Assembly: GCF_017565645.3 (NCBI RefSeq)
Contig: NZ_CP086137.1
Coordinates: forward strand, 248,001-312,000
Direction: 5' to 3'
DNA length: 64,000 nucleotides
Source: Bradyrhizobium barranii subsp. barranii
GTDB lineage: Bacteria > Pseudomonadota > Alphaproteobacteria > Rhizobiales > Xanthobacteraceae
Position numbers and translations under genes: made by a program. Under the pieces are notes generated by a model. The model was not told the DNA's origin. It searched no databases and worked only from the letters and a program-made list of their open reading frames with translations. Shown in pieces: positions 53,995 to 61,718 of this stretch. Every line of letters begins with the position of its first letter. The stretch's first letter is position 1.

Positions 53995-54268
53995 TGCGTT
54001 CAGACCATCTTTGATGGGCTTTGGCCTTCGCAAAGGCAGCTTCCTGAAAGCTGCGATTGCAATCGTTGCGACGGTCGATGGATTGCGCCCCTCACGAGCG
54101 GGGCTGTCCTTGGCCTTGAACTTGCCGAACCCGGGAAGGCTCGCTCGGCTCCGCTCACGCCGCACCAGTGCCCGCGTTGCAAACGCTATCGACGATGGTT
54201 TTCGCCTGAGCCTTTGTCAGGTCGTTCTCGGTGCAATTTTTTTCGGCGATCTCATTGGCAGTCGTCAT
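53995..54268 (-). pseudogene. HU-family DNA-binding protein gene, frameshifted
   Basis: ATG 54268 opens MTTANEIAEKNCTENDLTKA then QAKTIVDSV, but the frame stops at a TGA after GTGAA. The HU core SLPGFGKFKAKDSPAREGRN and PSTVATIAIAAFRKLPL follows in another frame, so an indel lies near 54160-54180. The end, PIKDGLNAG, reaches the IS21 target duplication, so the IS sits at the very end of the gene or just past it. No longer functional. Confidence 0.8.
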
Positions 54269-54366
54269 GGACGAGCTCCGTCTTCTTTCAATCTTGCTCG
54301 TCAAGGCCGTGGACCAGATAGCGCCGCCATCACAGGCAGAGCCGTAATCCTCGAAAGAATGTCAGC

Positions 54367-54652
54367 CTAAGGCGGTTTTTCGTCCATGACAGCGTAACCG
54401 CGCCTCCGCTTCGCACGCTCCAGCCGTACGAATGCTTCGATCGCCTCCGCACTACTATCGAAGGTCTGCACCATGGTTTTGCCACTCGTGCCGATGCGGC
54501 CCCAATTGCGGATCTCCGAATAAGGTGGGCTGGGTGGATAGCGCATAGAACCGCCGCATATTGTGCGCGGCTTCGATGTGGCGCAGATGAAGCGGCTCTG
54601 GTTCGGGTTTCGGCACGGACAGATTCTCGCTTCGGAGGGAAGCGCCGTCCAA
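54367..54652 (-). pseudogene. WGR-domain protein gene, frameshifted
   Basis: From TTG 54652 the frame has LHLRHIEAAHNMRRFYALST and QPTLFG, the N-terminal half of the short WGR protein family, then is lost near 54525. The next frame gives NWGRIGTSGKTMVQTFDSSA and EAIEAFVRLERAKRRRGYAV to TAG 54367-54369. The Trp-Gly-Arg signature (NWGRIG) is in the second half. One or a few missing bases would explain the break. Function of the family is DNA-associated but not well defined. Confidence 0.75.
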
Positions 54653-54743
54653 TGAGTTTTATGAATCGACCGGGCAGATCGATTCAATTTATCAATAGGT
54701 CCATCGGGCCGGAGAATGCCGCACCCCCGTCTTATTTGTCGGA

Positions 54744-55223
54744 TTGAATCTCTCCTCGATGGAGACTTCGCCATCGGACGCGCGTCGCAATTCCTGGCTT
54801 GCAATTGCGCCAGTCTTGATCAGAACAGCCGCCCGAAAGAGATCGGCTCTAATTCAAAGTTCCTGCGGCTCTTACAGCCTTGCCTGCTTGGGCGAGCTCC
54901 TTCGGGGACGGCTCTACTCGCGCCGCCGCGGCGACGCTCCCGGAGCCCACAAGCGGTCTCCGCGCCTTCGCGTGACGATCCTCTCGCGACCGGTCGCGGA
55001 CCGCTCAGCAACGAGCACGATTGCCGGCTCACTTCGCCAGAAGTTCCCTCCATGGCTATGGGCTGACCTGACTCTTGTGGCAGGGGATTCGCTGTACGAA
55101 TTCCGGGATCGTTCCGGTGACCGGATTCGCAATCGTCTGTTGGTTCAAACCAACATCCCCCAGGACATGATGGACAAGGACATGGCTCCCGCACTGTTAG
55201 ATCCATTTCGGACCTTAAGATGA
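54744..55223 (+). CDS. Doubtful hypothetical gene upstream of parA
   Basis: A 159-residue frame overlapping the parA start by four bases (ATGA). The first two thirds are Arg/Ser-rich and look artificial, but the last 50 residues (LTLVAGDSLYEFRDRSGDRI then RNRLLVQTNIPQDMMDKDMA) look coding. A true gene with an upstream frameshift is possible. One of the two 16-bp palindromes is inside this frame, read as LLVQTNIPQ. Confidence 0.35.
   Translation: MNLSSMETSPSDARRNSWLAIAPVLIRTAARKRSALIQSSCGSYSLACLGELLRGRLYSRRRGDAPGAHKRSPRLRVTILSRPVADRSATSTIAGSLRQKFPPWLWADLTLVAGDSLYEFRDRSGDRIRNRLLVQTNIPQDMMDKDMAPALLDPFRTLR
55139..55154. repeat. 16-bp palindrome, copy 1, upstream of parA
   Basis: GTTGGTTCAAACCAAC: two 7-base arms around CA. 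It lies 66 bases before the parA start. Copy 2 downstream of parB is the same sequence inverted (centre TG). Candidate ParB-binding site or operator of this second partition system. Confidence 0.7.
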
Positions 55224-55981
55224 AGACCATTGTCATCAACAATCAAAAGGGCGGGGTCGGCAAGACGACGCTTGCCGTGCATCTGGCTTGGTTCATGGCG
55301 GAAGCGGATCTCCGCGTCCTCGTGATCGACGTTGATGCGCAAAGCAATGCGTCGGATACGTTGAGGCACTACGCCGGTTCAACGTTAGCCGCGGATCTGT
55401 TCAAGCCGGGGATACGTGTCGTACCTCGGGAAGACAAGTCCCTAACGCTCGCGCCGGCCGATAGCTCGCTGACCGATCTCGATCGCAGCAGTGCGGCCGC
55501 CATAACGACTCTGCAAGAGAACCTCGCTATCGCGTCGGATCAGTTCGATGCCTGCGTCATCGATACGCCGCCATCACTTGGACTGCGCAGTGTCGGCTGT
55601 TTGGTGGCGGCGTCGCATGTGCTGGCTCCCATCTATCTGGAGGACTATTCGATCAAGGGCGTCAAAGGTCTGATGCAGACCGTGATCGGCGTGCAGAGGC
55701 GTTACGGCCGCCAGGATACCAAGTTCCTCGGGTTGCTGCCTTCGAACTTCAATACGAAATCGCCCCGTCAAAGGAGCCATCTTGAGCAACTGTTGCGCGA
55801 GGCGGGCAAATATGTGTTCCCGGGTCAGATCGTTGCAAGGGACGGCTACGCCGAGGCCGTTGCCGAACGCCTGCCGGTCTGGAAGCTGAAGCGCCGCTCT
55901 GCCCAGGAGGCTGGTCGGGAAATCCGCGAGGTTCTCGCCAAGATCGTCGCGCAAATGGACGAGCCGGCACATGGCGCTTGA
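55220..55981 (+). CDS. parA: ParA, second partition ATPase
   Basis: 253 residues. IVINNQKGGVGKTTLAVHLA (4-23) holds the deviant Walker A; VLVIDVDAQSNASDTL is Walker A', and DACVIDTPPSLGL Walker B. There is no N-terminal helix-turn-helix, unlike RepA, so this is a small type Ib or integrative-element ParA. It overlaps parB by 11 bases. It is separate from the repABC system 8 kb away, with which it shares only the family fold. Confidence 0.93.
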   Translation: MKTIVINNQKGGVGKTTLAVHLAWFMAEADLRVLVIDVDAQSNASDTLRHYAGSTLAADLFKPGIRVVPREDKSLTLAPADSSLTDLDRSSAAAITTLQENLAIASDQFDACVIDTPPSLGLRSVGCLVAASHVLAPIYLEDYSIKGVKGLMQTVIGVQRRYGRQDTKFLGLLPSNFNTKSPRQRSHLEQLLREAGKYVFPGQIVARDGYAEAVAERLPVWKLKRRSAQEAGREIREVLAKIVAQMDEPAHGA

Positions 55982-56951
55982 TCTCAGCTTTAAGCAGCTC
56001 ATCGATGCCGCGGAAGATGGTGCCGCCACAATCGGACAACCGACTTGCATCGCCATCGATCGTATTGACGAAGATCCGGACCAGCCTCGTCGCAGTTTCG
56101 ACGAACAGAAACTCGAGGAGCTCGCGGAATCAGTCCGTCAGCATGGCGTGCTGCAACCGATCGTGCTGCGCCAAGCGACCGAGGAAGGCCGGTATGTGAT
56201 CGTCGTGGGTGCGAGGCGGTATCGTGCTGCTAAGCGCGCCGGGCTCCGGGACATCCCGGCTTTCATTCATGCCGTTGGTTCTGCGGATCGTTATGTTCAG
56301 ATGATCGAGAATATTCAGCGCGACGATCTCGATGCTCCCGAAATTGCAGCGTTCGTCGCGGACCGCTTGGAGCAGGGTGACAACCAATCCGACATCTCGC
56401 GCAAGCTCGGCAAGCCGAGGGACTGGGTATCTCGCTACGCGTCGGTCCAGAGCATGCCGGAGTTCCTCCAGTCGAAGCTTGCCGGCTCATCAATCCGTGC
56501 TGTGTACGAACTCTATCAGGCTTGGCGTGAGCAGCCCCACGCCGTCGAGACTTTATGCGCAGCACAGGAGAGTTTCACCGACGCCCACGCCCGTCAGCTG
56601 GCTCGCAAAATTCGCAGCGAAGTCCGCGGCTCCCCTGCTGATGGCGAAGGGCCGCCTGGAGCTCAAGCCGGACGAAGCCCGATCGCATCGCCAGTGGCAT
56701 TGCGACCCAGCGAGAGAGACGGTGTAACCGCGATCGCGGAGAAACCTCTCAACTCCTTGGCCGATCGGAATGCGCGAATGAGCCCATCGCTGACGATCAG
56801 AGTGCGTCACCAAGATCGCATGGGCTGTCTTCTGATCGATCGACTCGCGTCTCGAGGCTCACGCCATGCCGTGCTGCTGATCGATGGTACAGAAGAGGCG
56901 GAAGAGGTTCCGGCATCGACGGTTACAATCGAAGAGATACTGTTCGCATGA
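55971..56951 (+). CDS. parB: ParB, second partition protein
   Basis: 326 residues. IDEDPDQPRRSFDEQKLEEL, then SVRQHGVLQPIVLRQATEEG and YVIVVGARRYRAAKRAGLRD, form the N-domain with the GxRRYRA motif that binds CTP in ParB proteins. EIAAFVADRLEQGDNQSDIS and KPRDWVSRYASVQSM form the helix-turn-helix. The C-terminus (about 275-326) is a possible dimer domain. Its target should be near; the two 16-bp palindromes bracketing the operon are the best candidates. Confidence 0.93.
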   Translation: MALDLSFKQLIDAAEDGAATIGQPTCIAIDRIDEDPDQPRRSFDEQKLEELAESVRQHGVLQPIVLRQATEEGRYVIVVGARRYRAAKRAGLRDIPAFIHAVGSADRYVQMIENIQRDDLDAPEIAAFVADRLEQGDNQSDISRKLGKPRDWVSRYASVQSMPEFLQSKLAGSSIRAVYELYQAWREQPHAVETLCAAQESFTDAHARQLARKIRSEVRGSPADGEGPPGAQAGRSPIASPVALRPSERDGVTAIAEKPLNSLADRNARMSPSLTIRVRHQDRMGCLLIDRLASRGSRHAVLLIDGTEEAEEVPASTVTIEEILFA

Positions 56952-57272
56952 AGCTTGTCTTGAACAGCCTCCGCAGAAACGCTGCTACAGTTGGTGCGCC
57001 GGCGGAGCGGATTTCCCATCCGAAGGATGGCGCGTTAGCGCAGCAGCCGGAGGCCGAGCGCGCCTTCCACAGCGCCGTAGAGAGGCCGGAGGCTGCTGGA
57101 AAGCCGCGGTCCACATGCTCGATGCCAATGTTGCCGATCTGGACGCGCGGGTTTCGTGGAGAACAAGGATTAGGGGCGACGGCTTCGTCATTCCCGGAGG
57201 AATTCTCCGCATCGATCGGCGACCGTGTTGGATCTCACGTCCAGCACCCCCCGAGATTTGACTGCCGAGCCC

Positions 57273-57288
57273 GTTGGTTTGAACCAAC
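57273..57288. repeat. 16-bp palindrome, copy 2, downstream of parB
   Basis: GTTGGTTTGAACCAAC, the reverse complement of copy 1. Both copies are followed by AT on the same side (ACCAACAT). It lies 88 bases before mobC and 22 bases from the oriT-like sequence. Confidence 0.7.
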
Positions 57289-57309
57289 ATGGAGGGGGTC
57301 GAAGGATTC

Positions 57310-57331
57310 GCACTTTCTAGTGCAGGATAGG
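57310..57331 (-). other. Candidate origin of transfer (oriT) with MOBP-type nic core
   Basis: On the minus strand CCTATCCTGC (57322-57331) matches the ATCCTG nic core of MOBP relaxases (IncP type). Directly beside it is an inverted repeat GCACT-TTCT-AGTGC (57310-57323). It lies 45 bases upstream of mobC, followed by the relaxase gene, the standard layout. The nick would fall between G and C of ATCCTGC; that is inference from the family. Confidence 0.6.
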
Positions 57332-57375
57332 CTTCGCGCCAGCGATGTATTACATCGCGATTGGGATTGGAGTGC

Positions 57376-57894
57376 ATGGCTCTGATCTCGCTTCGTGTCT
57401 CCGACGAAGTCGCTGCAGAATTCTCAGCTTTTGCAGCTACCCAGGGCGGTAAGTCTGCGCTGCTGCGGCGTCTCATTGCTGATGCACTAGCTGCACCAGC
57501 GCCGCGCATCTTGGCGTTGCCGGTCGGACGGCCGGAAAAGGTGACGGTGCGATTTCGCGAGAGCGAGATGCGGCAGCTGGCGGAGGTCTCACATCAGCGC
57601 GGCATGACCCGAACCGGCTGGATCGTCGCGCTGGTGCGCTCGCGATTGGGGGCGCCGGTGCAGCATTCCCCGCACGAGCATGACGCGCTTCGCGCGATCG
57701 TTCGCGAGCTCAATCGGATCGGCGGCAACATCAACCAGATCGCGCGGGCCGCAAACACCAGTGTGCTACAGGGCAGGGCGGTTGAGCCCGATTTGTCGGT
57801 AATTCAAGAAGCCAAATTGGTCATCGAAAGAGAGCTCGCGCAATTGCGTAGTGCGCTGCACGGCAACGCGGATTATTGGGATGGACCGCGATGA
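57376..57894 (+). CDS. mobC: MobC-type relaxosome accessory protein
   Basis: 172 residues from ATG 57376, with TTGGAG as ribosome binding site. An N-terminal segment (MALISLRVSDEVAAEFSAFA) resembles a ribbon-helix-helix, a second RHH-like part is KVTVRFRESEMRQLAEVSHQ, and the MobC signature is ELNRIGGNINQIARAANTS (about 114-132). MobC proteins help the relaxase open oriT. The stop overlaps the relaxase ATG. Confidence 0.85.
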   Translation: MALISLRVSDEVAAEFSAFAATQGGKSALLRRLIADALAAPAPRILALPVGRPEKVTVRFRESEMRQLAEVSHQRGMTRTGWIVALVRSRLGAPVQHSPHEHDALRAIVRELNRIGGNINQIARAANTSVLQGRAVEPDLSVIQEAKLVIERELAQLRSALHGNADYWDGPR

Positions 57895-58961
57895 GCCGTC
57901 GCTCGCCGCGGCCAGCCGACCTGGACTCCGAACTTCCGCCGATCTCGTATGTTTGGGAAACGCCCAATCGGCGCCCACGGCGGGCCGAGTGGGATATCCC
58001 CGATCCGGCCGCTCCAGGCCGTCTTACGCCGGCGATGCGTGCAAAGCTCGAACGCATCGTGCGCCGAGCGCCCGAGGTGATGGTCAAGATCACCGGTCGT
58101 ACCAAGGACGTGGCGCATCTCAAATCGCACCTGGCCTACATCACGCGAAACGGCGAGCTCGATGCGGAAACTGAGCAGGGCGCGACGCTGGCGGGTCGTT
58201 CCGGATTGAAAGATCTGCAGCAACGCTGGGAGGATGATGCCGGCCTCGACAAGCGCCGCCGTGATGGATTGCTTTCGATCAACATCATTCTATCGATGCC
58301 GGCTGGTACCGATGCCATTGCGGTTAAGGATTCAGCTCGGGCATTTGCCATCGAGACGTTCGGGGACAACCACGACTACGTCTTCGTCCAGCACCTCGAT
58401 GACAAGCATCCCCACGTGCACTTGACCGTTCGGTCTTTGGGCCATGACGGCAAACGCCTCAGCCCCCGCAAAGCGGATCTTCAGGCCTGGCGAGAACGGT
58501 TTGCCGGCGAGCTCCGGCTGCGCGGGATCGCGGCGGAGGCAACGCCGAGGCGAACCCGCGGACGAGTTCGAAAGGCCGATCGCGGAGCGGTGCTTGGTTT
58601 ACGCAAGCGAAAGATCACGCCCGATGTCGATCGGCTCGCCCGTAAGGAGGTGCTTTCGGAGGTGAGGGGCGGCAGAACCGCCAAACATCCCTGGGAGGAA
58701 AAGATTGAATCACGTCAGGACGCCATTCGGCGGCGATATCTAGACTATGCCGCGGAGCTGCAGCGTTCTGGAGCGGCAGCAGATCGCGAGTTGGCTCGCC
58801 AGGTTCGGCAATTCGTCAAGGATATGCCCGCAGTCGAAACCCGCCGGCATACGTTGAAAAGCGAGCTGTCGGAGCTTGCGAAAATCCGGAGCGTGGGCGC
58901 AGAGCAGGGAGTCGTTGCAGACCGGCGCGACGATACGCGAGGCGATGAAAGGACGAGATAG
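57891..58961 (+). CDS. MOBP/VirD2-like relaxase
   Basis: 356 residues from ATG 57891 (ATGA overlap with mobC). The relaxase domain has VMVKITGRTKDVAHLKSHLA then YITRNGEL (possible catalytic Tyr), a conserved SINIILSMPAGTD strand, and the metal-binding HPHVHLTVRS (about residue 170). The C-terminal half is basic and helical. No conjugation (mating-pair) genes are in view, so the unit is mobilizable rather than self-transmissible. The TAG stop lies against the tRNA-Met fragment, so the original C-terminus may be slightly truncated. Confidence 0.88.
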   Translation: MSRRSPRPADLDSELPPISYVWETPNRRPRRAEWDIPDPAAPGRLTPAMRAKLERIVRRAPEVMVKITGRTKDVAHLKSHLAYITRNGELDAETEQGATLAGRSGLKDLQQRWEDDAGLDKRRRDGLLSINIILSMPAGTDAIAVKDSARAFAIETFGDNHDYVFVQHLDDKHPHVHLTVRSLGHDGKRLSPRKADLQAWRERFAGELRLRGIAAEATPRRTRGRVRKADRGAVLGLRKRKITPDVDRLARKEVLSEVRGGRTAKHPWEEKIESRQDAIRRRYLDYAAELQRSGAAADRELARQVRQFVKDMPAVETRRHTLKSELSELAKIRSVGAEQGVVADRRDDTRGDERTR

Positions 58962-59018
58962 GCGAGCGCAGGAATCATAATCCTGGGGTCGGGGGCTCGA
59001 GTCCCTCTCCCGCTACCA
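58961..59018 (+). tRNA. 3' fragment of tRNA-Met(CAT), probable attachment site
   Basis: The fragment contains the end of the D-stem (GAGC), the anticodon stem CAGGA/TCCTG with loop ATCATAA (CAT at 58976-58978), the T-arm with CTCGAGT in place of TTCGAGT, and the acceptor end TCCCGCTACCA. The 5' acceptor strand and most of the D-arm are missing, so it cannot fold into a tRNA. Such 3' tRNA ends are left by integrase-mediated insertion of elements. Confidence 0.8.
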
Positions 59019-59164
59019 ATTCCAGCGTAACCCTTTGATTTTCCAGACTTGGCCGACCGATGTTTCGAGGCGAGGGATGTCTCATTGATACATCCTCAAC
59101 GGTCGCGGATCAATTCTCGCCGTGAACGATCAACATCGGGCGCGGAGAGCCGGCGTGCGGGCTG

Positions 59165-59219
59165 CGATTTGCGAAAGTGTGGCGGGTTAACGGGGGTTCG
59201 AATCCCTTCCTCTCCGCCA
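59165..59219 (+). tRNA. 3' fragment of tRNA-Ser, probable attachment site
   Basis: GGGGGTTCGAATCCCTTC and CTCTCCGCCA (to 59219) match the T-arm and acceptor 3' end of alphaproteobacterial tRNA-Ser. Sequence before it fits a variable arm loosely; a GGAGAG 76 bases from the end could mimic an acceptor strand but no D- or anticodon arm forms. It directly precedes the integrase gene, as at attL of tRNA-targeting islands. Confidence 0.7.
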
Positions 59220-59247
59220 GTATATTGTTCTCCTCTGTTCGTAGTCA

Positions 59248-60006
59248 TTCGGACTCCACAGCAAAATCAGTGACTTGCGCCGAAAAGCTGTACTTCGCAG
59301 TTCGTCGGTGTTCTTCCTAATCTGCTCACTAACCGTAGTTTTTACCCGTGGGTTCGGAGGACGGCTCAAACCACTCGACATAGAACGCCAAACCAAGCCC
59401 GGCAAATACGCTGATGGTGCTGGGCTCTAATTGATCATCACCGGCCCAACATCGAAGAGCTGGTCATACAGATATTGGAAAGACGGCAAAGAGCGCTGGC
59501 ACGGCCTGGGCTCGTTGAAGGACGTGTCGCTCAAGGACGCACGTCTTGCGCGCGATGCGGCTCGGCTGCGCGTAAAGGGCGATCGCAGCACCGCCGGCGT
59601 GGATATCGTGCAGGAGAGGCGAAAAGCACGCGACGAAATGAAAGCCGTCGAGGCAAAGGTTGTGTTGCCGACGTTCGAAGAATGCGCGGAAGCCTACATC
59701 CGGGCGAACTGGTCGAGCTGGAGCGAGAAGCATCGCGATCAGTGGCCGTCCTCGCTCAAGCGCTACGCATACGGACGTGTAACGGTGCACGGATTCCGGT
59801 CGACCTTCGCAACTTGGGCCGAGGAATGCACCGACTATCCGGATGGCGTACGCGAAGCTGCACTGGCCCACAAATACAAGAGCGAGACGACCGCAGCCTA
59901 TCAACGAGGTCAAAAGCTCGAAAAGCGCCGGGCGCTAATGAAGGATTGGGCCGTATTCCTGACCGGCGCCAATGTGACCCAATTTGAGGACCGGAGGACA
60001 GGATAG
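59248..60006 (+). pseudogene. P4-type tyrosine integrase gene, stop codon and internal deletion
   Basis: The frame reads RLKPLDIERQTKPGKYADGA then GL-stop-LIITGPTSKSWSYRYW; the TAA at 59428-59430 stands where relatives have Tyr (GLYLI). The DUF4102 N-domain continues with GLGSLKDVSLKDARLARDAA and a core-binding part (FEECAEAYIRANWSSWSEKH). Then RYAYGR is joined directly to VTVHGFRSTFATWAEE, the H-x-x-R block, so about 170 residues including the first catalytic Arg are deleted. The Tyr region (ALAHKYKSETTAAYQRG) remains. Not functional. Confidence 0.85.
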
Positions 60007-60613
60007 GCCGTCGAGCCAACAGTGAGGGTCAAAAGCGTTGGTTGCGTCCGATCCAAGGCTCCCGGTCTGCCCCAAGAGTAGCAGGGTCTCGGCAAACGGC
60101 CGGCTCAAGGCCAGAAGCGGAATTGGTGTCAAAGCCAGACAAGCCGAGACTGGATTGCATGTGAGCGAGGGGCTGCGGTTCCCGGGCTCGCAGGCACCGA
60201 AGTAGCTCGCACAACAAAGAAGGACCGCTGTCGTCCACAGCGGCCCCTCACGCTTTCCGGGTTTCAATAATTCCGAAATGAAATGGCTTAACCAGCCCCG
60301 GAATGCCACTTTGTCCCGGTTAATAAATCCTTTCCATAACCTATGTGAATCGCGCGCCCCTAATTCTTGAGTGGAGGCCGCCTTGTTCGGATTAGCCACC
60401 GGCGGCACTGGATCCTGAGGCGGCCGGTGCACGACGTAAGGATTGCTCGGCGGTGTGGGGCTATCCGTACAAGCGAGGCCACCTCCTGGAGCTCCGGCGC
60501 AGCAAGATTCGGGGAGCGATCCACCATCAACGTGGTGGCTTGGAGAGCGGGAGGTCCCTAGGAACTTTCGGAGGTGCAACCCATTGAGCGGTCATTCAAG
60601 TAGAGGACAGCTC
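60007..60613. other. No confident gene; possible promoter region of the secreted protein
   Basis: About 600 bases. A minus-strand frame includes SNPYVVHRPPQDPVPPVANP but has no plausible start or end of its own. No RNA gene or repeat was found. The AT-rich stretch at 60310-60350 may hold a promoter. Confidence 0.35.
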
Positions 60614-60964
60614 TTGAACCACATCGCCGTTATCTTGATCTTGCTCGTTGGCGGCTCTTCGCTCGCTTCGGCCCAGAGTGCGAGTGGATCGAGCAGCAGC
60701 GGCTCGGCGGCGAGTGGAACTGCGACCACCGGCTCGAAAGGTTATGCGGGCGGCACCCTATCGACTGGGCATACCATAAGCGGCACTGCGGGCTACTCCA
60801 GTCCCAACGTGGGCAACCCGCTCAGCCACGCAGCGACCGGCGACGTGGATGCTTCCTCGGTTAGTCCGGCTCCAACTTCCCACGACAACGCGGTGGACAC
60901 GCCCGCCGCCGAACGCGCCATAAAGAACCTGGGCAACACCGACATCGGCATTCTCAAGAAGTAA
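60614..60964 (+). CDS. Secreted Ser/Gly-rich low-complexity protein
   Basis: 116 residues from TTG 60614, behind GAGGAC. A signal peptide (NHIAVILILLVGGSSLASAQ) is followed by a Ser/Gly/Ala/Thr-rich mature part (SASGSSSSGSAASGTATTGS) and a more ordered C-terminus (TPAAERAIKNLGNTDIGILK). The frame is open upstream but that part lacks signal character. No family recognised; the low-complexity stretch suggests an exported, surface or matrix-associated protein. Confidence 0.6.
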   Translation: MNHIAVILILLVGGSSLASAQSASGSSSSGSAASGTATTGSKGYAGGTLSTGHTISGTAGYSSPNVGNPLSHAATGDVDASSVSPAPTSHDNAVDTPAAERAIKNLGNTDIGILKK

Positions 60965-61056
60965 TACATGCTGCGCAGCCTGCGTGAGGCCGAGCGTTTT
61001 CTTCCCTGGCGATCCTGCGAGGCCGATCGCGGCCCGGCAGGAATATAGGTGGAGGC

Positions 61057-61295
61057 ATGAGCAAGACGGTGCTTGTCTGCGCGGCCCTGACACCGCTCCA
61101 TTTGGCCGATAATCTCGCCGGGCGGTGCGCCGATTGCGGCTGCGGCGTTCAGTATCGCCCGCATGCGCCTGCCGACGCGCGCAAGCTGTGCTTTGAATAC
61201 GCGCTGCCGTCCCTTGAAGAGAACGACACCAAGCTCGTCACCACCCGCGCATGGTCGAGGATTTCCCCGCCTACATGCCAAAGAAGCGGCACTGA
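61057..61295 (+). pseudogene. Small Cys-containing protein gene with C-terminal frameshift
   Basis: ATG 61057 gives MSKTVLVCAALTPLHLADNL and AGRCADCGCGVQYRPHAPAD, with CADCGC as a zinc-ribbon-like turn. After KLVTT the frame goes on into low-complexity sequence, while the next frame reads MVEDFPAYMPKKRH to TGA 61293-61295, a natural-looking end. An indel near 61245 is likely. The following remnant starts with a TGATG overlap. Confidence 0.5.
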
Positions 61296-61541
61296 TGATC
61301 ACGGAGGTGCTCGCCAGATCAAAGGGCCGAACTACACCGCCGGGATCGTGCTGTCCCACGACGTGGTGGTCGAGACGGCACCCATCGTCCGCTGGCGATC
61401 CTCAACCTGCAAGGCATCTCCGATCTCGAGGCGCTGCATTCCGGCCAGTACAATGAGGAGTACGTGGGGGGCGGCACGAGGTTAGAGGAATTGCGTACCG
61501 TCGCGGTTGCACCGGCGCGTTGCATTGAAGGCGGCGCATGA
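61295..61541 (+). pseudogene. Remnants of one or two small genes
   Basis: In one frame QIKGPNYTAGIVLSHDVVVE followed by TAPIV resembles a short conserved rhizobial protein; from 61391 another frame gives LAILNLQGISDLEALHSGQY and a C-terminus ending CIEGGA at 61539-61541. Neither piece has its own start. They appear to be fused ends after a deletion. Confidence 0.4.
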
Positions 61542-61615
61542 AAGTCATAGTTGATGAAACCGGCGAGATCATAGAGCTGGCCCCGGTTGTTTGGACAGCG
61601 CCCCGCTGGATTTAA
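61538..61615 (+). CDS. 25-residue gene end cut by the IS3 element
   Basis: ATG 61538 overlaps the preceding TGA (ATGA) and encodes MKVIVDETGEIIELAPVVWT then APRWI before TAA 61613-61615. The first 18 residues look like the start of a real protein; the end probably comes from IS-border sequence. Truncated. Confidence 0.35.
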   Translation: MKVIVDETGEIIELAPVVWTAPRWI

Positions 61616-61652
61616 GTGGATTCCTGCCGGGTTATGCTGAACGCGGGGCTTT

Positions 61653-61709
61653 ACGGTTTTGTCGTTGCGTCGGGAGGGCGTAGCCCGACCAGAGCGACGA
61701 CAAAACCGT
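61653..61709. terminator. Large hairpin at the end of the IS3 element
   Basis: Thirteen-base perfect arms (ACGGTTTTGTCGT and its complement) enclose an inner TCGGG/CCCGA stem. No T run follows, so it may insulate the element from outside transcription rather than be a classic terminator. Confidence 0.55.
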
Positions 61710-61718
61710 CGGCGACGG

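Larger units (their letters stand above)
56952..57375. other. parB-mobC intergenic region with palindrome and oriT candidate
   Basis: About 420 bases. An open frame from ATG 56948 (ATGA overlap with parB) runs through it into mobC, but its second half is Trp/Arg-rich and unconvincing; a short product of 40-50 residues cannot be excluded. The region holds palindrome copy 2 (57273-57288) and the oriT-like sequence (57310-57331), so at least its right part is regulatory. Confidence 0.5.

Noticed and set aside
59144..59219. A complete 76-nt tRNA with GGAGAG paired to CTCTCC
   Set aside because: No D-arm or anticodon stem can be formed; only the T-arm and acceptor 3' end are tRNA-like.
59935..60579. 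A 214-codon minus-strand frame
   Set aside because: It overlaps the integrase end antisense and changes character repeatedly; it has no ribosome binding site.
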